Origin: Acidobacteriota bacterium
GTDB taxonomy: Bacteria > Acidobacteriota > Vicinamibacteria > Vicinamibacterales > CAVVIG01
Direction: 5' to 3'
Length of the DNA: 64,000 nt
Assembly: GCA_016195265.1 (NCBI GenBank)
Contig: JACPZW010000027.1
Location: 1-64,000 of the forward strand
Shown here: positions 26,222-35,953 of the stretch, one piece after another
Numbering within the stretch: position 1 is the first letter of the stretch
Layout of the letters: the number at the start of each line of letters is the position of its first letter
Translations under genes and position numbers: made by a program
The notes under the pieces: model-generated
The model's database searches: none
Told to the model about the DNA's origin: nothing
The model's input: the letters and a program-made list of their open reading frames with translations, nothing else

Positions 26222-26914
26222 ATGCTGATCCCATCAATCGATCTCAAAGGCGGCGCCGTCGTCCAGCTCGTCCAGGGCGAACGCCTCGCTATCAAAGATG
26301 ATGACGTGTTCGCCTGGGTGCGGCGGTTCGAGACGTTCCCCAAGGTGCAGGTCATCGACCTCGACGCCACCATGGGCTCGGGCGACAACCTCGGGCTGGT
26401 CCGGCGGATTGCGGGCGCGCTGGCCTGTCGCGTTGGCGGCGGCATCCGCACCGTCGAGCGCGCGCAGGACGTGCTTGCCGCCGGCGCGCGGCAGATCATC
26501 GCGGGCTCGTCGCTGTTCAAGAACGGCGTGCCCGATCTCGCGTTCGCGAAGACGTTGTCCGACGCCGTCGGCCGCGACCGCGTGATCGCCGCGGTGGACA
26601 GCCGCGGCGGACGCGTCGTCATCCACGGCTGGAAGACGGTCCTGCCGCTGACGGCCGTCGAGGCGGTCAACGCGCTCGAGCCGTTCTGCGACGAGTTCCT
26701 CTACACGCACGTCGATACCGAGGGGTTGATGGGCGGGACAAACTTTGACGCGATCCGCGCCGTCCGCGCCGCGACGACGCGCCGCGTAACCGCCGCGGGG
26801 GGCATCTCCACGCAAAAGGAAATCGACGACCTCGATGCGCTTGGCGTCGACTCGGTCGTCGGCATGGCGATCTACACCGGAGCGCTGGATCCGAAGGCGC
26901 CCGGAAAGGGCTGA
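26222..26914 (+). CDS. hisA: ProFAR isomerase HisA
   Basis: This (beta/alpha)8 barrel isomerase (230 residues) acts before HisHF. Family residues are LIPSIDLKGGAVVQLVQG, the first catalytic Asp; RVGGGIRTVE; and THVDTEGLMGG with the second Asp. ATG 26222 gives the standard N-terminus; the frame opens at 26192 through the preceding repeat. It is the last gene of the his operon; hisE and the phosphatase are missing. Confidence 0.95.
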   Translation: MLIPSIDLKGGAVVQLVQGERLAIKDDDVFAWVRRFETFPKVQVIDLDATMGSGDNLGLVRRIAGALACRVGGGIRTVERAQDVLAAGARQIIAGSSLFKNGVPDLAFAKTLSDAVGRDRVIAAVDSRGGRVVIHGWKTVLPLTAVEAVNALEPFCDEFLYTHVDTEGLMGGTNFDAIRAVRAATTRRVTAAGGISTQKEIDDLDALGVDSVVGMAIYTGALDPKAPGKG

Positions 26915-26977
26915 GGGCAAAGGGCTGAGGGCGGAAAAACGGCGAACGTTTTGGCGAACGGCCTCGTCCAAGTCCCC

Positions 26978-27745
26978 ATGCGCAAGATCATCCTCGCCCT
27001 CGCCGCCGTGGTCTTCTCGACGATGCCCGCGCTCGCCGGCGCGCAGGAAACCACCGAACACGTGACCCGGACGCTGAAACTCGACCCCGGCGGGACGCTC
27101 CGCCTGAAGAGCTTCTCGGGGCCGATCCACATCACGGTGACCGACCGTCCGGAGGTGGTCATCGACGCGGTGCGCTACGGCACGCGCGAGCGTCTCAGCC
27201 GGATCGCCCTCGACATCCATGCGGACGGCTCGAACACGGTGGTCGTGGACGCCAACCATCGCGATCGCCATACGTGGTTTGAATTCTCGGGCCACGACAA
27301 CGTCGTGAAGACGGACTTCGACATCAAAGTGCCGCGCCGGACGAACCTGGATGTGTCGGTGTTCAGCGCTCCCGTGAGCGTGGACGGCGTCGAGGGCAGG
27401 TTCAAGGCGCACGGCTTCTCGTCGCGTCTGGAGTTTCAGGATGTGATCGGCCCGATCGAGGCGCACACCTTCAGCGGACCGATCTCGATTCGCGCGAAGA
27501 CGTGGCAGCCGAATCAGACGATCGACGTCGATACGTTCAGCGGCAATGTGGACCTGCACGTCCCGGAGAACGCGAGGGGATCGGTGTGGTTCAAATCGTT
27601 CAGCGGCCACCTCGACTCCGGGCGCCCGCTGGTGCTGCGCAGTGGCAACCGCAAGTCGCTGCATGCCGATCTGGGCAACGGCGGCGACAACGCCGGTCAA
27701 CTGAGTTTCAAGACCTTCAGCGGCAGCGTGAAGATTGATAAGTAG
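26978..27745 (+). CDS. Secreted DUF4097-like beta-helical protein
   Basis: The product has 255 residues with a signal peptide (about 1-23). The rest is a repetitive beta-strand ladder with the recurring phrase FSGP or FSGNV (KSFSGPIHI, HTFSGPISI, DTFSGNVDL, KSFSGHLDS, KTFSGSVKI), as in DUF4097 putative adhesins. ATG 26978 gives the signal peptide directly. It is a separate unit after hisA; role unknown. Confidence 0.8.
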   Translation: MRKIILALAAVVFSTMPALAGAQETTEHVTRTLKLDPGGTLRLKSFSGPIHITVTDRPEVVIDAVRYGTRERLSRIALDIHADGSNTVVVDANHRDRHTWFEFSGHDNVVKTDFDIKVPRRTNLDVSVFSAPVSVDGVEGRFKAHGFSSRLEFQDVIGPIEAHTFSGPISIRAKTWQPNQTIDVDTFSGNVDLHVPENARGSVWFKSFSGHLDSGRPLVLRSGNRKSLHADLGNGGDNAGQLSFKTFSGSVKIDK

Positions 27746-27791
27746 GGCCTCACCCGCCCTGCCTGCACGGCCCGCCTCACCTGCCCCGCAC

Positions 27792-27826
27792 TGATACAAT
27801 TGGAGATACGGCCCCCCGCGGGGCCG
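27792..27826 (+). promoter_or_regulatory. Extended -10 promoter and 5'-UTR hairpin
   Basis: TGATACAAT (27792-27800) is an extended -10 (TG-N-TACAAT). Transcription would start near 27807, directly before a hairpin CGGCCCC (27809-27815) / GGGGCCG (27820-27826) that lies in the short leader of the large fusion gene. Confidence 0.45.
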
Positions 27827-27841
27827 GCTCTCCTAATTCCT

Positions 27842-30800
27842 GTGACCACAGAAGTTCAGGCCGACCCCGAGGTCCGTGCCGGAACGGGATCCGCCACGGA
27901 CGCGCGGATCGCCACCGACGGGAAATTCCTGCGCGTTGCGCCTTCGCCGCGCGCGGCTTCGGCGACACAAGCGGCCGCGGGAGATCGCTTTCTCGTCAAG
28001 GGCGTCACCTACGGCACGTTCGCGCCCGATGCCGACGGCTACCAGTTTCCGTCCTGCCGGCAGGTCGCCGACGACTTCCGCCAGATGGCGAGCCTCGGGA
28101 TCAATACGGTCCGCACGTACACGCCGCCGCGCCGCGATCTGCTGGACGCCGCGGCGCGCGAAGGCCTGCGTGTCATGGTCGGCCTGCCGTGGTCCCAGCA
28201 CGTTGCGTTCCTGGACGATCGCCGTCTGAAGCGCGCGATCCGCCAGGAGTTGAGCGCGAATGTCGCGGCGCTCGCCGATCACCCGGCCGTCCTCAGCTTC
28301 GCGCTGGGCAACGAGATCCCGGCGGGGGTCGTCCGGTGGCACGGCCGCTTCGGCGTCGAACATTTCCTGCGGACGCTGTACGAGGAGGCCAAGGCCGCGT
28401 CGCCGGAGAGCCTCTTCACGTACGTCAACTTTCCGCCGACGGAATTCCTCGATCTCTCCTTCTTCGACATCTGCGCGTTCAACGTCTATCTGCACCGCGA
28501 GTCCGAGCTGCGCGCGTATCTCGCTCGTCTGCAGAACATCGCCGGCTACAAGCCGCTGCTGCTCGCCGAAGCGGGCGCCGACAGCACGCGCGAAGGCGAG
28601 GACGGCCAGGCCGCCATCACGTCCATGCACATCCGCGCGGCGTTCGAGGAAGGCGCGGCGGGCGCGATTGCCTTCGCGTGGACCGACGAGTGGTGGCGCG
28701 GCGGGCACGCGGTCGAGGACTGGAACTTCGGGCTGGTCGATCGCGAGCGCCGGCCCAAGCCGGCCGCGCGCGCCGTCGCCTCCGCGTTCGCCGACGCACC
28801 GTTCTCGCGCGCGCAGCAGGCGTCGTGGCCGCGCGTGTCGGTCGTCGTGTGCGCGTACAACGCGGCGGACACGCTGGAGGACTGCCTGACGGCGCTCGAG
28901 CGCCAGACGTACCCGGACTACGAGATCATTCTCGTCAACGACGGCTCGAAGGATCGCACGAGCGAGATCGGGCGCAGGCACAACCGCGTACGCGTCATCG
29001 ACACGCCGAATGCGGGGCTCAGCGCGGCCCGCAACGTCGGCCTCGCCGAGGCGACGGGCGAGATCGTGGCGTACACCGACGGCGACACGCGCGCCGATCG
29101 CGACTGGCTCGCGTTCCTCGTCCAGCCGTTCCTGACGTCGGACGTGGTCGGCTCGGGCGGACCGAACGTCGTGCCCGCCGACGATCCGCCAATCGCGCAG
29201 TGCATCGCGCGCGCGCCGGGCAGCCCGACGCACGTGCTGCTCGACGATCGCATCGCCGAGCACGTGCCCGGCTGCAACATGGCGTTCCGCCGCGACGCGC
29301 TGCTCGAGATCGGCGGCTTCAATCCCATCTACCTCCGCGCCGGCGACGATGTGGACGTGTGCTGGCGGCTGCAGGCGCGGCACTGGAAGATCGGCTTCGC
29401 CTCGTCTGCCCTGGTGTGGCATCACCATCGATCGTCGATCGGCGCGTACTGGCGCCAGCAGGTCGGCTACGGCGAGGGCGAGACCTGGCTGATGGTCCAC
29501 CACCGCGAGAAGTTTCTCGACGGCCGCATGCTGTGGCGGGGCCGCATCTACAGCCCGCTGCCCTTCGTGCGATCGCTCTGGGGCACGCGCATCAACGCGG
29601 GCGTCTGGGGTACGGCGGCGTTTCCGTCGGTGTACCGCACCGACGTGCATCCGTTCGCCTTCCTGCCCCACTCGATCCGCTGGCAGGTGCTCTCGTTCGT
29701 CCTCGCCCTCGCGGGCGCCGGCGTCGCGGCATACGGCGGTCATCAGTGGGCCGCCGCGATTCTTCTGACGACGGGCGCCATCGGCGTCGCGGCGACGGTC
29801 GTGAAGAACCTCACGTATGCGTGGCGCTCGGACGTCGCGTCGCTGCCGGGCGTCGGCGCCGAGGCGCGTCGCCATCCGCTGCGCCGCGCCTGGGCGCGCC
29901 TGTGGTACCGTGCGCTCGTCGCGCACCTGCATTTCATCCAGCCGCTGGCGCGGGTCCGGGGACGGATTCGCGGGTTGCTGTCGCCGCCCGAAGTCGCGCA
30001 GCCCGCCGGCGAGCCGCAGACGAGCCGCGGTCCGCGGCCGTCGCTGGGCGAAGCGTGGCGCGCGCTGCTGCTGATCTCCGGCAGCGTCACTGAAGATCGT
30101 TTCTGGAGCGAAACGTGGACGTCCGCCGATCGCGTGCTCGTGCAACTCACCGAGTGGCTCCGCGGATCGCGCGCCGTGCGCACGATCGACGTGGACGAAG
30201 GCTGGTCCGACGATCGTGACGTCAGCGTCTTCATCGGGCGCTGGGCGTGGCTAGACATCCGCGCGATGGTCGAGGATCACGGAGCCGGCAAGTCGCTCGT
30301 CCGCATCGGCATGCACCTGCGGCCGACGACGTTCGGCATCGTCACGGCGCTCGGCCTCGGCCTGGCACTGTTTGTCGGCGCCGCGGCCGGTCTGGCGCTG
30401 ACCGTCCCGCTGGCCGGGAGGATCATCGCCGTCTTCACGCTCGGCCTGGTCGTCGCGGTCGCCTGGCGCACGGCGCAGACGACGGCGATTGCCCGGCGCG
30501 GCATCAGACGAGTGACGGTCGGCAGCGGGATGATCGCGATGCGATCCGGCCCGGCGCACGTGCCGCTGCTCGCGCCGGCGGGCCTCTGGGTGTACGGCGT
30601 GCGCAGCGCGATCATCTTCGTGGTGATGATTCTCTCGCTCGGCGCCGGCACGTTCATGCTGCGCGAAGCGGCCACCGGGCCGGTGATCGGCGGCCGCAAG
30701 GGATTCGCCGGCGACTACGGGCTCGCCATGGAAGCGTGGCTCGACGCGCCCGGCGGCATCGCCGTCGCGCCCAACGGCGACGTCTTCATCGCCGATTCGA

Positions 30801-31756
30801 ACAACGACGTGATCCGCCGCGCGGACGCGCGCGACAACCGCATGTATCCGTACGCGGGCAATCACGATCTCGGCAGCGGTTTCTCCGGCGACAACGGCCC
30901 CGCCATCAGCGCGCAGCTCGACACGCCGGACGGCGTGGACATCGCGCCCGACGGCGACGTGATCGTCGCCGACTCGCATAACGATCGCATCCGGCGCGTC
31001 GACCGCCCGACCGGCATCATCACGACCGTGGCCGGCTCGGGCGAGAACGGCTACGACGGCGATGAAAAACCCGCGGTGGCGGCCGCCCTCAACACGCCGA
31101 GCGCCGTCGCGGTCGATCAGCGCAACGGCAACATCTATATCGCGGACACCCTGAACTATCGCGTCCGGTTGGTGGACGCGAAGACCGGCCTGATCCACAC
31201 GATCGCCGGTGACGGCACGCCCGGCGAAGGCGAGAACGTCGGCGACGGCGGGCCCGCGACCGCGGCGCACCTCAACATGCCGAGCGACGTCGAGGTCGAC
31301 CAGCGCACCGGCGACATCTACATCGCCGACATGCATCACAACCGGATTCGGAAGGTGGACGCGAAGACGCAGATCATCACGACCGTCGCGGGCAGCGGCG
31401 CCTGGGGCGACAGCGGCGACGATGGTCCGGCGATCAGGGCGCAGCTGGCCGGCCCGGCCGGCATCGCGGTCGTGCCGGAGCCCGGCGGCAAGGTCACCAT
31501 CTTCATCGCGGACTTCTACAACGGTCACGTGCGCGCGGTCGGCCCCGACGGCATCATTCGCGACGTGAGCGACGAAGGCCGTCAGGCGTTCGGCGCGCCG
31601 ACGCGCGTCGCGTACGCCCAGACCGGGCCGCATCGCGGCTGGCTCTACGTCACCGATTCGAGCGAGGACAAGGTCGTGCCGCTGATCATTCCGAAGATTG
31701 CGCCGAAGCTGGTGCCGCCGCGGCCGATCGCGCCGGCGCGCCGTGTGGGCGGATGA
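27842..31756 (+). CDS. Trifunctional GH-A glycosidase / GT2 / NHL propeller membrane protein
   Basis: This 1,304-residue protein is a rare fusion. Residues ~40-320 form a clan GH-A TIM barrel with acid/base Glu in ALGNEIPAG and nucleophile Glu in LLLAEAGAD. Residues ~330-600 form a family 2 glycosyltransferase: VSVVVCAYNAADT, TDGDT (DxD-like), GDDVDVCWRLQ and a QVGYGEGETW end motif. Membrane segments follow at about 610-650, 832-876 and 918-940. Residues ~965-1280 form a propeller of four or five NHL blades (NGDVFIADSNNDVIRR, NIYIADTLNYRVR). It is followed within 5 bp by an ABC exporter and then two more glycosyltransferases, so synthesis and export of a surface glycan is likely. The GTG start is a choice; TTG 27800 also possible. 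Confidence 0.88.
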   Translation: MTTEVQADPEVRAGTGSATDARIATDGKFLRVAPSPRAASATQAAAGDRFLVKGVTYGTFAPDADGYQFPSCRQVADDFRQMASLGINTVRTYTPPRRDLLDAAAREGLRVMVGLPWSQHVAFLDDRRLKRAIRQELSANVAALADHPAVLSFALGNEIPAGVVRWHGRFGVEHFLRTLYEEAKAASPESLFTYVNFPPTEFLDLSFFDICAFNVYLHRESELRAYLARLQNIAGYKPLLLAEAGADSTREGEDGQAAITSMHIRAAFEEGAAGAIAFAWTDEWWRGGHAVEDWNFGLVDRERRPKPAARAVASAFADAPFSRAQQASWPRVSVVVCAYNAADTLEDCLTALERQTYPDYEIILVNDGSKDRTSEIGRRHNRVRVIDTPNAGLSAARNVGLAEATGEIVAYTDGDTRADRDWLAFLVQPFLTSDVVGSGGPNVVPADDPPIAQCIARAPGSPTHVLLDDRIAEHVPGCNMAFRRDALLEIGGFNPIYLRAGDDVDVCWRLQARHWKIGFASSALVWHHHRSSIGAYWRQQVGYGEGETWLMVHHREKFLDGRMLWRGRIYSPLPFVRSLWGTRINAGVWGTAAFPSVYRTDVHPFAFLPHSIRWQVLSFVLALAGAGVAAYGGHQWAAAILLTTGAIGVAATVVKNLTYAWRSDVASLPGVGAEARRHPLRRAWARLWYRALVAHLHFIQPLARVRGRIRGLLSPPEVAQPAGEPQTSRGPRPSLGEAWRALLLISGSVTEDRFWSETWTSADRVLVQLTEWLRGSRAVRTIDVDEGWSDDRDVSVFIGRWAWLDIRAMVEDHGAGKSLVRIGMHLRPTTFGIVTALGLGLALFVGAAAGLALTVPLAGRIIAVFTLGLVVAVAWRTAQTTAIARRGIRRVTVGSGMIAMRSGPAHVPLLAPAGLWVYGVRSAIIFVVMILSLGAGTFMLREAATGPVIGGRKGFAGDYGLAMEAWLDAPGGIAVAPNGDVFIADSNNDVIRRADARDNRMYPYAGNHDLGSGFSGDNGPAISAQLDTPDGVDIAPDGDVIVADSHNDRIRRVDRPTGIITTVAGSGENGYDGDEKPAVAAALNTPSAVAVDQRNGNIYIADTLNYRVRLVDAKTGLIHTIAGDGTPGEGENVGDGGPATAAHLNMPSDVEVDQRTGDIYIADMHHNRIRKVDAKTQIITTVAGSGAWGDSGDDGPAIRAQLAGPAGIAVVPEPGGKVTIFIADFYNGHVRAVGPDGIIRDVSDEGRQAFGAPTRVAYAQTGPHRGWLYVTDSSEDKVVPLIIPKIAPKLVPPRPIAPARRVGG

Positions 31757-31760
31757 CGGC

Positions 31761-33623
31761 ATGGCCGATCCCGTGACACCCGATCGCGAACAACCGCTGC
31801 TCCTCTGGACGCTGGGCTTCCTGCGCCCGTACTGGAAGCAGGCGGTGCTGCTGTCGGTGCTGCTGTTGTCGGAAGTCGGGCTGGGCGCGCTGCAGCCGTG
31901 GCCGCTGAAGGTGGTCATCGATTACGTCCTCGAGCGTCCGGCGCTTCCGCTGCCCGAGCCCTTCGCCGGCTGGCTCTCCGCGATTCACGGCGGCAACCCG
32001 GCGGTGCTGCTGATCCTGCTCGTCATCGCCGGCGTGATCGTGCAGGTCGCGAATCAATTCGTGTCGGCCTACGGCACGCAGGTCCAGGTGGACACGGGCC
32101 AGCGCATGGTCTACGACCTGCGCTACCGACTGTTCCAGCATCTGCAGGCGCTCGGCCTGCACCATCACATCGCGACGAGCACGGGCGATGCGGTCTACCG
32201 CGTGGACGTGGACGCCTACGCGATCGAAAACCTGGTGATGAGCGGCCTGTTTCCGCTCGCAACGTCGGTCACCACGCTGGCCGTGATGTTCTTCGTGCTG
32301 CTGAAGCTCGACCGGACGGTTGCGCTGCTCTCGCTCACGGTCGTGCCGTTCCTCTACATGTGCCTGCGCTACTACACGTCGACGATGGTCGATCGGGAAG
32401 AGCACGTGAAGGAGCTCGAATCCAAGCTGATCGAGCGGCTGTACGAGACGTTCTCGTCGATGCGGCTGGTCAAGAGCTTCGCGCGCGAGCCGTACGAGCT
32501 CGATCGCTATTCGCAGTCAGGCGATCGCACCATGAGCGCCCGCATCGCGCTGACGTGGCAGCAGTCCCTCTTTTCGGTCGTGGTGACCTCGATCACCATC
32601 CTCGGCACCGCGCTGGTGATCGTCGTCGGCGGCATGCACGTCATGCGCGGACAGATGACGATCGGCGATATGACGATCGTGATCGCGTATCTGGGCGCGG
32701 TGTACGGACCGCTGTCGGCAATCGCGCACACGACCGGGCAGCTGCAGGGCGCGCTCGCGGGATCGAAGCGCGTCCGCTCGGTGTTCGCGATTCTGCCGGA
32801 GACCGTGGACGGTCCCGACTCGGTGGACGCGACCGACGTGAAGGGCGACATCCGGTTCGAGGATGTCGGGTTCACGTATCCGTCCGGCGCGCAGGTGCTG
32901 CACGATATCGCGTTCAGCGCTACGCCTGGCCAGGTGGTGGCGCTGGTCGGCCTGACCGGGGCCGGCAAGACGACGCTCGTGAGCCTGATCCCGCGCTTCT
33001 TCGACGCGACGGCCGGCCGCGTGCTGATCGACGGCGTGGACGTGAAACAGTACCGCGTGCGATCACTGCGCGAGAAGATCGCGATCGTGCTGCAGGATCC
33101 GGTCCTGTTCTCGGGCACGATCGCCGAAAACCTGCGGTACGGCCGGCTCGATGCGACGCCGGCCGAAATCGAGGCGGCGGCGCGAGCAGCGCACGCGCAC
33201 GAGTTCATCTCGCGCCTGCCCAAGGCGTATGAGACCGAGATCGCCGAAGCCGGCGGCGGGCTGTCGGGCGGCGAGCGCCAGCGTCTGAGCGTGGCGCGCG
33301 CCATTCTCAAGAATGCGCCGATCCTGATCCTCGACGAGCCGACCTCGTCGCTCGACGCGATCTCCGAAGAAATCGTTTTCGCCGCGCTGCGGCGTCTGCG
33401 GGCCGGCCGCACGACGATCGTCATCGCGCACCGCCTGTCCACCGTGCGGGACGCCGACCGGATTCTCGTCCTCGACGGCGGGAAGATCGCGGCGCAGGGC
33501 CGGCACGAGGAGTTGCTCAAGACCTCGCAGCTGTACCGGCGGATGTGCGCGCGGCTCTCGGTCGGCAAGTCGCTGGATGAACCGGAGACCGTCGATGAGC
33601 TGATTCAGGCGACAAGACAATGA
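31761..33623 (+). CDS. ABC exporter, fused permease-ATPase (MsbA-like)
   Basis: The product has 620 residues. The N-terminal ~330 residues hold six membrane helices of the type I exporter fold; the C-terminal ATPase has Walker A GLTGAGKTT, Q-loop VLQDPVLFSGT, signature LSGGERQRLS, Walker B ILILDEPTSSLD and H-loop IAHRLSTV. It works as a homodimer in the inner membrane, exporting lipids, glycolipids or drugs. Its place between glycosyltransferases suggests a lipid-linked glycan. The ATG lies 4 bp after the upstream stop. Confidence 0.93.
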   Translation: MADPVTPDREQPLLLWTLGFLRPYWKQAVLLSVLLLSEVGLGALQPWPLKVVIDYVLERPALPLPEPFAGWLSAIHGGNPAVLLILLVIAGVIVQVANQFVSAYGTQVQVDTGQRMVYDLRYRLFQHLQALGLHHHIATSTGDAVYRVDVDAYAIENLVMSGLFPLATSVTTLAVMFFVLLKLDRTVALLSLTVVPFLYMCLRYYTSTMVDREEHVKELESKLIERLYETFSSMRLVKSFAREPYELDRYSQSGDRTMSARIALTWQQSLFSVVVTSITILGTALVIVVGGMHVMRGQMTIGDMTIVIAYLGAVYGPLSAIAHTTGQLQGALAGSKRVRSVFAILPETVDGPDSVDATDVKGDIRFEDVGFTYPSGAQVLHDIAFSATPGQVVALVGLTGAGKTTLVSLIPRFFDATAGRVLIDGVDVKQYRVRSLREKIAIVLQDPVLFSGTIAENLRYGRLDATPAEIEAAARAAHAHEFISRLPKAYETEIAEAGGGLSGGERQRLSVARAILKNAPILILDEPTSSLDAISEEIVFAALRRLRAGRTTIVIAHRLSTVRDADRILVLDGGKIAAQGRHEELLKTSQLYRRMCARLSVGKSLDEPETVDELIQATRQ

Positions 33624-33726
33624 GATTTCAGATTTCAGAAATCAGATTTCAGATTGACGGGGAAACATCGGGACCGCAGGCGCGAGAATCTGAAGTCAAT
33701 CTGAATTCTGAACTCTGAAATCTGAA
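33623..33726. repeat. Word hairpin, GATTTCA family
   Basis: Tandem GATTTCA words (33623-33655) are mirrored by TGAAATC/CTGAA words (33686-33726). The last bases of the arm abut the ATG of the next gene (33727). Confidence 0.85.
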
Positions 33727-34845
33727 ATGAAGATTCTCTTTGCCGGTATCATCGCCCGCTACCCGTTCGGCGGCGTCACGTGGTGTTCCCTCATGTACCT
33801 GCTCGGCCTCCGGGCCCTCGGCCACGACGTCTTCTACATCGAGGATACGGGCGAGTGTGTCTACGACCCGGAGCTCAACACGCGCGCCACCGATCCGTCG
33901 TACGGCACGACCTACATTCACAACGCGCTGGCGCCGTACGGCCTCGGCGACCGCTGGGCGTTCGTCAACTACGACGGCGTCTATCACGGCCGCACGGTCG
34001 AGGACGTCCGGCGCTTCGCGGCCGGGGCCGATCTGTTCATCAACCTGTCGGGTGGATCCTGGTTCTGGCGCGACGAGTACGCGCGCATTCCGCGTAAGGT
34101 GTTCGTGGACTCCGACCCGGCGTTCACGCAGCTCGCCATCGCAAAAGCCGAGCCCTGGTACGTCGAGTTCTTCAGGCGGTTCGATCGCCTCTTCACGTTC
34201 GGCGCGAACATCGGCACGCCGGCGTCGGCGATTCCGACCGGCGAGTTCACCTGGCTCAAGACGTGGCAGCCCGTCACGATGGACGACTGGCGGACGGCCG
34301 GGGCGCCGCGCGATCGCTTCACCACGGTCATGACCTGGCAGATCGAAAGCTTCGCCGACGTGGGCGGCAACAAGGATCAGGAGTTCGTGAAATTCATCGA
34401 GCTGCCGTCGAAGACGGCGCAGCGGTTCGAGCTCGCGATCAACGGACCGCAGTCGCTGCTGCGGCAGTACGGCTGGGACACGGTGGACGCGATGGCCGTC
34501 TCGCGCACACCGGACGGCTACCGCGAGTTCATCCACGGCTCGAAGGCCGAGTTCGGCGTCGCGAAGCACACCTACGTCGCGAACCGCACGGGCTGGTTCA
34601 GCGACCGGACCGAGTGCTACCTCGCGGCTGGACGGCCGGCGCTCGTGCAGGATACCGGGTGGACGGCGCATATCCCGGCCGGCGAGGGCCTGCTCGCGTT
34701 CTCGACTGTGGACGAAGCGCTGGCCGGCATCGATCGCATCAACAGCAACTACGAACGTCACGCGCGGCGCGCGCGCGAGATCGCGCGAGAGCATTTCGAC
34801 GCCGAAAGAGTCTTGACAAAACTGCTGGAAGAGGCCTCCGTATGA
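33727..34845 (+). CDS. Glycosyltransferase-like GT-B protein (CgeB-like)
   Basis: The product has 372 residues. The N-terminal half resembles a GT-B donor-acceptor domain (KILFAGIIARYPFGG, then LRALGHDVFYIED). The C-terminal half has the CgeB/GT1-type pattern in which a Glu contacts the nucleotide (DRTECYLAAGRPALVQDTG) followed by a helix ending REHFDAERVL. The exact family and substrate are not recognised. It belongs to the envelope glycan cluster. No ribosome site is visible because the start touches a word hairpin. Confidence 0.75.
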   Translation: MKILFAGIIARYPFGGVTWCSLMYLLGLRALGHDVFYIEDTGECVYDPELNTRATDPSYGTTYIHNALAPYGLGDRWAFVNYDGVYHGRTVEDVRRFAAGADLFINLSGGSWFWRDEYARIPRKVFVDSDPAFTQLAIAKAEPWYVEFFRRFDRLFTFGANIGTPASAIPTGEFTWLKTWQPVTMDDWRTAGAPRDRFTTVMTWQIESFADVGGNKDQEFVKFIELPSKTAQRFELAINGPQSLLRQYGWDTVDAMAVSRTPDGYREFIHGSKAEFGVAKHTYVANRTGWFSDRTECYLAAGRPALVQDTGWTAHIPAGEGLLAFSTVDEALAGIDRINSNYERHARRAREIAREHFDAERVLTKLLEEASV

Positions 34846-34908
34846 CGGGTGCCGGGTCCGCACGCCGCACCACGCACCCGGCACCACGCACCACGCACCC
34901 GGCACCCG
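34846..34908. repeat. Word hairpin, CACGCACCCGG family
   Basis: CGGGTGCCGGGT (34846-34857) and ACCCGGCACCCG (34897-34908) are exact inverse copies. Between them are tandem CACCACGCACCCGG words. The GT4 gene starts 7 nt later. Confidence 0.8.
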
Positions 34909-34915
34909 ATTGCTA

Positions 34916-35953
34916 ATGAGGATCGCCCACATCGCTCCGGTCGCCACGTCGGTCCCGCCGCGCAAGTCCGGATCCGTCGAGACGATGACGTCGCTCCTCA
35001 CCGAGGGGCTCGTCGCGCGCGGTCACGACGTCACGCTGTTCGCCACCGCCGATTCGAAGACGAGCGCCACACTCACAGCGCTGTACAAGAGCGGCTACTG
35101 GCACGACCCGAACATGTGGCCGTGGGAGCTGTACGAGATGCTCAATCTCGCGGCGGCGGCGGAGCGCGGCGCCGAGTTCGACATCATCCACTACGAAGCC
35201 GCGTACTACCCGATGTCGCTCGCGTTCACGCGGCTTTCGAAGACGCCGATCGTGCAGACGCTGCACCACTCGCCGACGACCGCCGAGGTCCGGTTGTGGT
35301 CGCGCTATCCCGAAGCGCCGTTCGTCGCCATCTCCAACGAGCAGGCCCGCCTGCTTCAGGGCCTGAACGTCGTCGGGACGGTGCTGCACGGCATCGACAC
35401 CGCCAACTTCGTCTTCCGCGACAAACCCGACGACTACCTGCTGTTCCTGGGCCGCTTCAACGAGGGCAAGGGCGTCCTGCAGGCGATCGAGATTGCCAAG
35501 CGTGTCGGCCTGCGGCTGATCCTCGCGGCCGCCGAGAACGAGTACTACCGCGAGCACATCGCGCCGCACGTCGACGGCCAGCGCATCATCTACAACGGCG
35601 AGGCCGACAACCCGACGAAGGTCCGGCTGTTCGGCGGCGCACGCGCGCTGCTCTATCCGATTCAGGCGCGCGAGCCGTTCGGGCTCGTGCTGGCGGAGGC
35701 GATGGCGTGCGGCACGCCCGTGGCCGCGCTCGATCGCGGCGCCGTCCGCGAGGTCGTGGACGACGGCGTAACCGGCGTCATTTTCGAGGACCTCGAGCAG
35801 ATGGTGACCGACCTGCCCCGCGTGATGGACCTGGATCGCCGGCGGGTCCGCGACCGCGCGGTCGCCCGCTTCGGCGCGGATCGCATGGTGGACGAGTACG
35901 TGAAGGTCTACACGCGGGTCGTGGAGGCGCGCCGTGCCCGAACCGAAACGTAG
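34916..35953 (+). CDS. Glycosyltransferase family 4
   Basis: This GT-B glycosyltransferase has 345 residues. The N-terminus RIAHIAPVATSVPPRKSG is the acceptor-domain start; the donor domain has FLGRFNEGKGV and the E-x7-E motif region REPFGLVLAEAMACGTPV, both typical of GT4. ATG 34916 is preferred over TTG 34910. Its end overlaps the PIG-L gene by 20 bp. Likely adds a sugar in the same glycan pathway. Confidence 0.92.
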   Translation: MRIAHIAPVATSVPPRKSGSVETMTSLLTEGLVARGHDVTLFATADSKTSATLTALYKSGYWHDPNMWPWELYEMLNLAAAAERGAEFDIIHYEAAYYPMSLAFTRLSKTPIVQTLHHSPTTAEVRLWSRYPEAPFVAISNEQARLLQGLNVVGTVLHGIDTANFVFRDKPDDYLLFLGRFNEGKGVLQAIEIAKRVGLRLILAAAENEYYREHIAPHVDGQRIIYNGEADNPTKVRLFGGARALLYPIQAREPFGLVLAEAMACGTPVAALDRGAVREVVDDGVTGVIFEDLEQMVTDLPRVMDLDRRRVRDRAVARFGADRMVDEYVKVYTRVVEARRARTET

